A stretch of 64,000 nucleotides of DNA. Source: Aralia elata (lineage: Eukaryota > Streptophyta > Magnoliopsida > Apiales > Araliaceae). Within the stretch, counting starts at the first letter, position 1. Every line of letters begins with the position of its first letter. A model generated the notes under the pieces. That model saw only the letters and a list, made by a program, of their open reading frames with translations. It was not told where the DNA came from and searched no databases. The position numbers were made by a program, and so were the translations under genes. The DNA lies in NCBI GenBank assembly GCA_034770075.1, contig CM068383.1:40443222-40507221 (forward strand). Reading direction: 5' to 3'. Positions 56,320 through 64,000 of this stretch are shown one piece after another.

Positions 56320-57920
56320 ATGGCTGATCTTCCACCTATTAATCCTGGTTCCATATCTCGTGAAAAATTTGATGATTTCAAGAAACAGATGTTAGAAATG
56401 GCCATGATGCTGAAGGACCAATTGCTACCTAGACAGGATCCACCCCAACCTAAGGGCGAGCCAGTCGTCCCAAAGGCCATTCCTATGCCTAACCGGACAA
56501 TAATTACTATCCCAGAGGAAGGAGACACTGACGACCTTCGGAAGAAAATGAAACAAATGGAGGAAACCATCCAATCGCTAAAAGGCATAGGCTCCCTAGG
56601 CAGGGTTAACTATTCAGATCTATGTGTCTTCCCGGGAACCAGATACCCTGAGAAATTTAAAATTCCCGAATTTGAGAAATACAATGGAAAGGGGGATCCT
56701 TATACACATCTAAAAATATACATCTGGGAGCTTGGATCTTATGCCGAAGACGAAGGTCTAAGAATGCAATTATTCCAAAAGAGCCTGACGGGAGAGGCAA
56801 GAATTTGGTATGCCCGTCTTGACAATGCCCGGATCCATAATTGGGAGGAGTTGGCCCACACCTTCTTAACACAGTATAGCTTCCAGGCACAAATGGCCCC
56901 TGATAGATATCAAATGACGAAGATCAAGAAACAGACAAAAGAATCTTTCAGGGATTATGCACAGCGATGGAGGGGTATGGCTGCATAGGTGAATCCCCCC
57001 ATGAGCGAGTCGGAGATGGTGATGACCTTCGTGGATATTCAAGAGGCACCTTATTTATGAGCGGGTTATATCAGTGATTGGTAGGCCTTTTGATGAGATG
57101 ATTAAACACGGAGAAATGGTGGATATGGGTTTGAAGTCTGGCAAGATTCGGGATTTCACGGCTTTAGAAACAGCTGTAGAACAAATACAGAGTGGAAACT
57201 ATGGCAGCACTTCCTGTAGGGTCCAAAAGAAGAAGGAAGAAGATGTTTCCCTCATCCTGCAGGGATCATCTAGAAAGACAGAAAATAATCCTCCAGTACA
57301 GGTGCAGAGGGTGGGGCCATCTCGACAGCCTAACTTCACTGATCAGAGGGCGGAAGGGCGAAGGAGATTTGAGACCTCGCAAAATCGAGTATTCACCCCA
57401 CTCGGGGATCCTCTTGAGCGGATTTTAGCGGTATTGATAGCCCAAAAGAAGATAGTCGATTTGGCACCCCCAAGTGACCCGAAGGGAAGAAGGTTTGACC
57501 TAAGCAAGCGATGCGCATACCACTCAGGTTCCCCTGGTCATGATACGCAGGAATGTTGGACGCTGAAGCATAGAATTCAGAACTTGATTGATAGTGGGGA
57601 AATTGTGGTGGAACAGCCAGACTCCCCAAATATTAAAATCAATCCCCTGCCTAGGCATGATGGAGGGGGGGTCAATGTGGCAGAAGCCAGTGAAGCCGAG
57701 GGGCCGCCAAGGCTGAATTATGTGAAGAAAATTGATGAAGTGATCAACATGATAGGTGATCACGGGAGTGCACGGGGAGCGCCAATTAGGTTGATGGGTG
57801 TAAGTGGAAATATCACGGAGGGGCCTGTCAAGTTGGCGGCTCCGAAACCCCTCATCCTTGCAGCGAGACCGCAAATCCCTGTCAGCAGTCTAAAGACGGT
57901 ACCATGGAATTATGGGGGGG
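56320..57920 (+). pseudogene. Element E gag (broken)
   Basis: Gag starts MADLPPINPGSISREK and contains a coiled-coil-like stretch (DLRKKMKQMEETIQSLK). The Tat-type gag core follows: FPGTRYPEKFKIPEFEKYNG, QKSLTGEARIWYARLD and NWEELAHTFLTQYSF. A TAG at 56986 (after RWRGMAA) and a one-base insertion near 57056 interrupt it. It resumes with VISVIGRPFDEM and MIKHGEMVD. A CxYHx-GHxTxxC-like knuckle (CAYHSGSPGHDTQEC) is present. An eight-G run near 57915-57922 shifts the frame again before protease. Confidence 0.88.
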
Positions 57921-59410
57921 GTGTCAGAGGAAACAGCCAGTTGTGCTTCTGTGACAACAAGGGGGAATCCTTTGTATCTTCCTGGACGAGTCCTTGAGAA
58001 CAAAACGAAGAAAAATGAAGATATCTCCGAGGAGAAAGCCATAGAATTCTTGAAGAGGATGGATCATCCGGAAGCAAGAGGGATCCAGATATTAAGCGAG
58101 GAGTCGACCCTGACATCAATCATGGACTTGGTGTTATCGTCCAATGATCACTGTAAAAGTCTGGCGAAAGTCCTGGAGGAGGCATACGTTCAAAAAAAAA
58201 TTAGCAAGGAAGGTTTCGGCCATCTGGTGGGCCATCTGTTGGAGAGTGATGTAATATCATTTACAGATGATGATATCCCCAAGGAGGGAAGGGGGCATCG
58301 AAAACCGTTGCACATTGCGGTAATCTCCTCAGGTTATATCATGAATGGGGTGCTGATTGATGGGGAATCGGTGTTGAATATCTGTCCCCTCAGTACATTG
58401 GAGAAGATGAACATCAATCCTAAGCGCCTACGGGCTAGTCATGTGGTGGTCCGAGCCTTCGACGGATCCCGGAGGGATACCATTGGAGAGATAAAATTGT
58501 CGGTGGAAATAGGACCTTGTACTTTTGATATCTCTTTCCAAGTCCTAGACATTGCGGCAAGTTACAACTTGTTATTAGGGAGGCCGTGGATACACATGGT
58601 CGGGGCAGTTCCTTCCACACTACACCAGCAAATCAAACTTATCATCGACGGGAATCTGGTGACGATCTCGGCGGAGTGTGATGACCCTTCTCCTTCCAGG
58701 AATGGCCTGCCTGTGATTAATGTGGACGAGTCGGCGGCACCTGCCAGTTTTCAGGCACTGGAAATTAGCAGTCCCCACTACAGATGCCTGGGAGCTCCAG
58801 CCATGAAACCTAAAGTCTCTCCAGAACTTACCTTCGTTGCAAAGGAAATGATGAAAATGAAATTCCAGCCTGGACAGGGGTTAGGAAAGAGCAGTCAAGG
58901 AATCACCGAGCCCATTCAACTACCCCATCAGATAGGTAAGGCAGGGTTGGGATATCATGAAGGCGTAGCACGGAGACACCGTCAAGGTGCGGCTCCGATT
59001 CAACTGGCTGGAAAACCGGTGACTAAGGTCAACAATGAACGAGGGACTAGCAAGCCTGTGATTGGGGAAGGGGATGAAGAATTGACCCCCGCAAGTGATG
59101 AGTCGACCAAGAGGGAAAGTTTCTTATAGGAGGTCGAGCAGAAGTTTGAAACCAGGTGCTATATCCCCGGATAATTAACAAGCAATGGAGAGGGGACGGA
59201 TGTTGTCACGCCAGCGGGAGCCCAACAAGGTGTGCCTGTCATCGATTGGGCAGGGCTAATTATTCCTGAAGAAGGTAGGAAGAGGGACTCAGGCGACGTA
59301 GCCGTAATCATTGGGGAAGTTTCCGATGTGAAGCCCCCTTTTATCCAGCGCATTTCACCTGACCTGACTGTCGACAACTGGACCATGAAACCAGTGATAT
59401 CCAAACAAGG
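57921..59410 (+). pseudogene. Element E protease with G-patch domain
   Basis: Counted from 57912, a 405-codon frame. Protease region: HIAVISSGYIMNGVLIDGESVLNICPLSTL (given here only as its motif VLIDGESVLN, residues 148-157), where D-G-E stands in place of the usual D-x-G active site, so activity is doubtful. YNLLLGRPWIH (218-228) is the conserved C-terminal core. A G-patch (residues about 309-349, FQPGQGLGKSSQGI and KAGLGYHEG) follows; this RNA-binding motif is known downstream of some retroelement proteases. TAG at 59127 and TAA near 59172 interrupt the frame, which then stays open (59232 onward) to the proposed splice donor at 59410. Confidence 0.82.
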
Positions 59411-59577
59411 GTAAAACCCGACATCAGGGTGGTAGACCCCAGAGGATGGGAGGATGAAGAAGTTTATTTTGTTGTTGTTTTGTATTTTGCATAATTATGT
59501 CGTTTCGTCATGTTATCTGAAAATGTGATCGTTGTGGAAAATTACTTATATATGACAAATATTTTGTTTCATGTCAG
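59411..59577 (+). other. Probable 167-nt intron between protease and RT of E
   Basis: Donor AAGG|GTAAAAC at 59411 and acceptor TTTTGTTTCATGTCAG ending at 59577, with a T-rich AU-rich body (TTTTGTTGTTGTTTTG). The upstream frame ends in a TAA that is part of the donor itself. Removing 167 nt joins the protease frame to the RT frame exactly. Ogre elements are known to splice out an intron at this very place. Confidence 0.65.
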
Positions 59578-61204
59578 GTGTACCAATTTGAGTAATCCTT
59601 GCCTAACAAAGGGTCTTTCAAATTTGAATGATGATTATGATTTTGACATTGAGCTGGATTTCGATTTAATGGGCATTAAGCAAGACGAGACAGATTACGA
59701 CGATGCGTCTGACGAGATCAAAGGATGGGTCGAGGATAAACCCAAACCCAACTTAGACCAAACCATCACCATAGATATTGGAACCCCTAACGCACCCAAA
59801 GAGCTCAAGATAGGGACAGACCTTACCCCCAGCCAGAAAGCAGAAATAACTGAGTTGCTAAGCCAGTATGAGGATGTCTTTGCCTGGTCTCATAAGGACA
59901 TGATCGGATTATCCACCGACATTGTGGTACACCGGTTGCCCATCAAGGAGGGTTTCGGGCCTGTCAAGCAGAAGCTAAGAAAGTTGAAACCGGAGTGGAG
60001 CTTAAAAGTGAAGGAAGAGATCATCAAACAGTTCAGGGCTGGAATCATTATGGTGTCCACTTACCCAGAATGGCTGTCCAATGTAGTCCTAGTGGCTAAG
60101 CCTGGAGGGAAGGTGAGGGTATGTGTAGACTATAGAGATCTAAACAAGGCCAGTCTCAAGGATAACTTCCCAGTGCCTTTCATACACATCCTGGTGGATA
60201 ACACGGCCCAGTACGAGATGTACTCTTTAGTTGATTGCTTTGCGGGGTATCATCAGATAATGGTGGCGGAGGAAGATCGGGAAAAGACCGCGTTCATCAC
60301 CCCTTGGGGCACTTTCTGCTATAGACGACTGGCTTTCGGTCTCACAAATGTGGGGGCTACTTATCGGAGAGCCATGATGGCCCTGTTCCACGACATGATG
60401 CATAAGGAGATAGAGGTCTACGTGGATGACATTATCGTGAATTCAAGGGTAGAATCTGATTATATAGCCCATCTCAAAAAGCTATTCGATCGGCTCAGAA
60501 AATATAATTTGAAGCTCAATCCAGCAAAGTGTGCTTTCGGAGTGCAGTCGGACAAGCTCTTGGGATTCCTGGTTAGTGATCGGGGCATTGAGTTGGATCC
60601 GGCAAAGATTAATGCCATTGTGGATATGCCGGCACCTCACACAGAGAAGGAGATAAGAGGATTCCTAGGAAGAATAAACTTCATCAGCCGCTTCATATCC
60701 CACTTGACGACTACATGCGAGCCGATTTTCAAACTATTAAGGAAGGATGCTTCCCAAGAATGGAACGAGCAATGTCAGAAAGCCTTTCAGACCATTAAAA
60801 AGCAGCTGACAGAGGCACCAGTGCTGGTACCCCCGAAGGATGGGATCCCTCTGTTTATATATATATCGGTCAATGCCATTGCAATGGGATGTATGCTGGG
60901 AAAGAAGAATGAAGCAGGTAAGGAGCATGCCATCTATTACCTCAGCAAGAGATTTAGCCAATGTGAATAGAATTACACTCCCATCGAGAAGACCTGTTGT
61001 GCTTTGGTCTGGGCTGCAGGGAGATTACAGCATTACCTCCATGGGCATACTACGTACCTGATATCGAGAATGGATCCCCTGAAATATATTTTTGAGAGGC
61101 CCATGCTGAACTGTCGACTGTCAAGATGGCAGTTAATCTTACAGCAGTTCGACATGGTATACATAACTCAGAAAGCCATGAAAGGGCAGGGAAATGCATA
61201 TTAG
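59578..61204 (+). pseudogene. Element E reverse transcriptase and first RNase H
   Basis: After an acidic linker (YDFDIELDFDLMG), RT motifs follow in order: PEWLSNVVLVAKPGGKVRVC, VDYRDLNKASLKDNFPVP, AFGLTNVGATYRRAM, and active-site YVDDIIVNS (Tyr codon at 60419). RNase H follows (IYISVNAIAMGCMLG, where the usual first Asp of the D-A-S motif reads Ser-Val-Asn), and AIYYLSKRFSQCE. A TAG at 60968 and another at 61202 break the frame but do not shift it. RT residues look intact; the RNase H appears damaged. Confidence 0.88.
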
Positions 61205-61984
61205 TTGGCAGAAACGCCATCAAGAGGGATGGACCCGTTAGAAACTCCTTTGTCGGGCGAAGATGTATTTTGGGTATTACACACGAAATGTGATGACGAG
61301 GGGCAGTTCTGGAAGCTGTATTTTGATGGTGCCATGAATGCTGAGGGGGCAGGAGCCGGAGCGGTCCTGGTCTCTATCACCGGAGAGCAATACCCTGTGG
61401 CCACTAAATTGCAGTTCAGTAATTCGAACAACACAGCTGAATACGAGGGATGTATATTGGGACTCCGTTTTGCCCTTGATATGGGAGTGAAGAGACTGGC
61501 AGTGTTCGGGGATTCGGAACTGGTAATCAAACAGGCGATCGGGGTGTACAGCACTAAAGAGCTTCGGTTACTTCCATACCATCGTTGTGTTACCCAGTTG
61601 ATGCAAGAGTTCGAAGATATCGCTTTCCGCCATATTCCCCGGGGACGGAATGATTTTGCTGATGCATTGGCAACTCTGGCTTCCTTAATCCACGTAATTA
61701 AGAGCAGGGACATTCCACAGATTGAGATAGCAGTACAGAATGCCCTGGCATACGAGGAACATGTTGCAGTATTATCAGACAAGGTAGTTCTGCCAAAGCA
61801 GCCTTGGTATCACAACATAAGGGAATATCTGAGGGATAGATCCATTCCCGACCAAGCAAACCGAGCTGAGAGGATGAGAATTCAAAAGATGGCAATGAAA
61901 TTTTACCTGAGTGGGGATTCACTCTACAAGAGGGATGCTGGGTTGGGACTATTGCGATGCGTAGATGAGACACAGGCCAAGGGA
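61205..61984 (+). pseudogene. Element E second (archaeal-type) RNase H
   Basis: An additional RNase H domain, characteristic of the Tat lineage, in the same frame as RT and directly after the TAG at 61202. Counting from 61205, the four acidic residues are all present: Asp41 (LYFDGAMN), Glu79 (NNTAEYEG), Asp103 (FGDSELV) and Asp153 (FADALATL). It may take over RNase H function where the first domain has degraded. A one-base frameshift near 61985 separates it from the integrase zinc region. Confidence 0.88.
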
Positions 61985-62982
61985 TTATGAACGAAATACA
62001 TGGTGGAGTGTGTGGGCCACACATGAGTGGACCGATGCTGGCCAAAAAGATCTTGAGAACGGGGCATTATTGGTTAACGCTGAAAGCCGACTGCGATGAT
62101 CATGTCAAACGGTGTTACCAATGCTAGGCGCACGGTAATGCGATCCATACGCCTCCCAATGAACTACACTGTATGACCTCCCCGTGGCCATTTTCAATGT
62201 GGGGCATGGATGTAATCGGACCGATAGAGCCCAAAGCAAGCAACGGACACCGATTCATTTTCGTCATGATCGATTACTTCACCAAATGGGTAGAAGCAGC
62301 TTCTTTCCCCAAAGTAACTCAGGAGGTCATCGTCGGTTTCATCAGGAATAATGTCATTTGTCGATACGGGCAACCTGAGGTGTTGGTCTCCGACAATGCC
62401 AAAAATTTGAACAACGCCCTCATGAAAGGATTATGCGACCAGTTTAAGATCAAACACCTCAATTCTGTTATTTACTGTCCTAAGATGAATGGGGCAGTGG
62501 AGGCTGCAAATAAGAACATCAAGAAGATCATGGCGAAAATTTCTGCTAATCATCGGGGATGGCCGGATCTACTACCCCTCACCCTGCTGGCATACCGAAC
62601 GCCAACGCGTACTTCTACAGGGGCAACCCCATACGCTTTGGCGTATGGAGTGGAGGCTGTTCTGCCAGTTGAGGTTGAGATGGCGTCCCTCAGAATAGTG
62701 ATCGATGCTCAGATAAGCGAAGAGGATTGGATGCAAAGTCGATACGACCAATTGGCCCTAATTGATGAAAGGAGGGTGGCTGCTATTTGGCACGGTCAGT
62801 TATATCAACAAAGGATCTCTCGATCATACGACAAAAGGATAAGACCTCGGAAGTTCAAGGAAAATGACCTAGTGCTAAAGAGAGTCATGCCTTGTCAAGA
62901 CGAAGCCAAAGGAAAGTTTGCCCCGAACTGGGAAGGACCTTTTGTGATTAAGAAAGTGCTATCCGGAGGAGCCCTCATATTG
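61985..62982 (+). pseudogene. Element E integrase, cut off at its C-terminus
   Basis: Zinc region EIHGGVCGPHMSG and HVKRCYQC (HHCC), then a TAG near 62127. The catalytic core runs from MTSPWPFSMWGMDVIGP: counting from 62173, Asp13, Asp74 (VSDNAKN) and Glu110 (GAVEAANK) with 35 residues between the last two. GPFVIKKVLSGGALIL near the end is the usual C-terminal motif, after which coding similarity stops abruptly at about 62982. No chromodomain, as expected for Tat elements. Confidence 0.87.
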
Positions 62983-64000
62983 CTGAAAGTAGTATGCACA
63001 CAAGCCAATCATATTTGATATGATGTAGCATATACTTTGTAATCTTATTCATTTGTTAAATGCATTTTACTTTATCTACATGGTGCTGTTATATTAAATG
63101 TGATAAACCCATAGTTTTGAGCAATGTTTTTAGAATCATGATGGTGATCATGCTAATGAGATCTAAATTCTAGATAGCTCACAAACTAAAATTGTTCCTA
63201 ATCGTTGGATTACTAAAAAGGGGATTAGTGAATCCGGATAGATTAGTACATACGTTGCTTGCTCTGATGAAGAGGATGATTGATCTCATAATCATTTGTG
63301 TGGAGACACTAAAGCAATTATGTAGGTGCTTATTAGAGAATAAGTTCACTGAACGTGGCTCGCTAAGGAATACCTAATGGAGTTTTACTCGCCTGTCAAT
63401 CGGAATTCCTCTAGTGATAGTAGTACAAGTGATCCTTGGACTTGAGATCATCATAGTATCTTGTGTATGATGAGTTATACTTTGACATGTCCCTTAAGAC
63501 CTTTAGGGTATATCAAAGGGTATGATTGGGTATAATAAGTTATACATGGAGATAGGTGAATGATCAATAAAGAATCTACCACTTCTAGTAAAAGGAGAGA
63601 ATGTCCTATGTGATTCGATAAATGACGACTCAGAAGTCTTTGGCCAAAGCAGAATGAAATTAGAAAGGAGTTTCTAATTTGCATTAATTAGAGTTGTGCA
63701 TTTGAGAATCGAAATACATATAATTAAATAAAATAAGACTTGACAGTAATTCCATGTCTTATATTTAATTGGGACATTGTATGGTAGAAGGATTGAATTG
63801 TACGGTAACTATGCACTGAAAGGTTCTTTTATGATTAATGTTGAAATCTATATTATCTGGAAAGTCGTTGATCGCTAAGGGGGCTTACCCTTATTGTAGA
63901 ATAAATATTATTTATTTAAATGAATTAAATAGTTTAATTTATTTATTTAAATAAGATTAGAATTGTTCTAATTGATTTATTCACAACCGGTTTAATATGG
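62983..64000. mobile_element. Unassigned LTR-like sequence inserted in or fused to E
   Basis: About 1 kb without coding potential that begins in the middle of E integrase codons. The style (moderately AT-rich, no repeats, no pol) suggests the LTR or leader of another retrotransposon, possibly Ty1/copia. The TG at 62981 would suit an LTR start. No second end is in the window, so the family cannot be settled. Confidence 0.4.

Larger units (their letters stand above)
53432..62982 (+). mobile_element. Element E: Tat/Ogre-type Ty3/gypsy retrotransposon
   Basis: 5' LTR 53432-55529, tRNA-Arg-type PBS, gag, protease with G-patch, probable intron, RT, RNase H, a second (archaeal-type) RNase H, integrase. 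The dual RNase H and the Arg primer are hallmarks of the Tat lineage. No 3' LTR is seen: integrase coding breaks off at about 62982 in unrelated sequence. Lesions include frameshifts near 57056, 57920 and 61985 and stops at 56986, 59127, 60968 and 61202. Confidence 0.9.

Noticed and set aside
1..64000. A defence system, biosynthetic cluster or other new gene system
   Set aside because: No such genes are present. All recognisable coding sequence belongs to LTR retrotransposons; the novelty, if any, is in their non-coding signals.

Overview
This window is plant nuclear DNA made almost entirely of LTR retrotransposons inserted into one another. I found no host gene, tRNA gene, rRNA gene or CRISPR array. 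The pol proteins, the initiator-Met and Arg tRNA primer sites, the 5-bp target-site duplications (TSDs) and the AT-rich LTRs of about 2 to 4.6 kb point to a flowering plant. The species cannot be named from the sequence. Elements are lettered here. A, B, C, D1, D2, G and H look like Tekay/Del-type Ty3/gypsy chromoviruses or their derivatives; E is a Tat/Ogre-type Ty3/gypsy element; F is an older gypsy-like LTR, perhaps Athila or Tat.

Nest 1, outermost to innermost, is F > B > A > D1 > G > H. F (44758-46261) carries B (minus strand, from left of the window to 44757). B has 3.1-kb LTRs but an internal region of only 157 bp. A (plus strand, 92-40068) lies in the left LTR of B and has lost its 5' LTR and gag by a deletion whose junction is at 91/92. 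D1 (314-33906, TSD TATAA) splits the protease of A and has no coding region of its own. G (minus, 7239-32065, TSD ATCTA) splits the 3' LTR of D1. H (minus, 11190-25568, TSD CGTTG) splits the integrase of G. G is the best-preserved coding element.

Nest 2 is F > C > D2 > E > unknown. C (minus, 46262-52058) interrupts the LTR of F. D2 (from 52059) interrupts the RT/RNase H junction of C. E (from 53432) interrupts the LTR of D2. E has gag, protease with a G-patch, a likely 167-nt intron, RT, RNase H, a second RNase H, and an integrase that runs into unassigned LTR-like sequence at about 62983.

The elements carry the usual division of labour: gag forms particles, protease cuts the polyprotein, RT and RNase H make DNA primed at the PBS and PPT, and integrase (chromodomain-bearing in the Tekay-like ones) inserts it. 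Every pol copy seen is broken. D1 and B could only have moved using proteins supplied in trans.

The most interesting signals are in the non-coding parts. (1) The Tekay-like LTRs share a well-formed 3' splice site (a GCTCAYYCTTGC branch-like block followed by TTKCAG) downstream of TATA boxes and AAG|GT donors, suggesting an intron of 1-2.7 kb inside the LTR. (2) A short stem-loop with an RGGA loop and compensatory changes in its stem precedes the polypurine tract of the families. (3) Three families carry that stem/PPT module twice. Sequence identities could not be computed, so age and similarity statements are qualitative.
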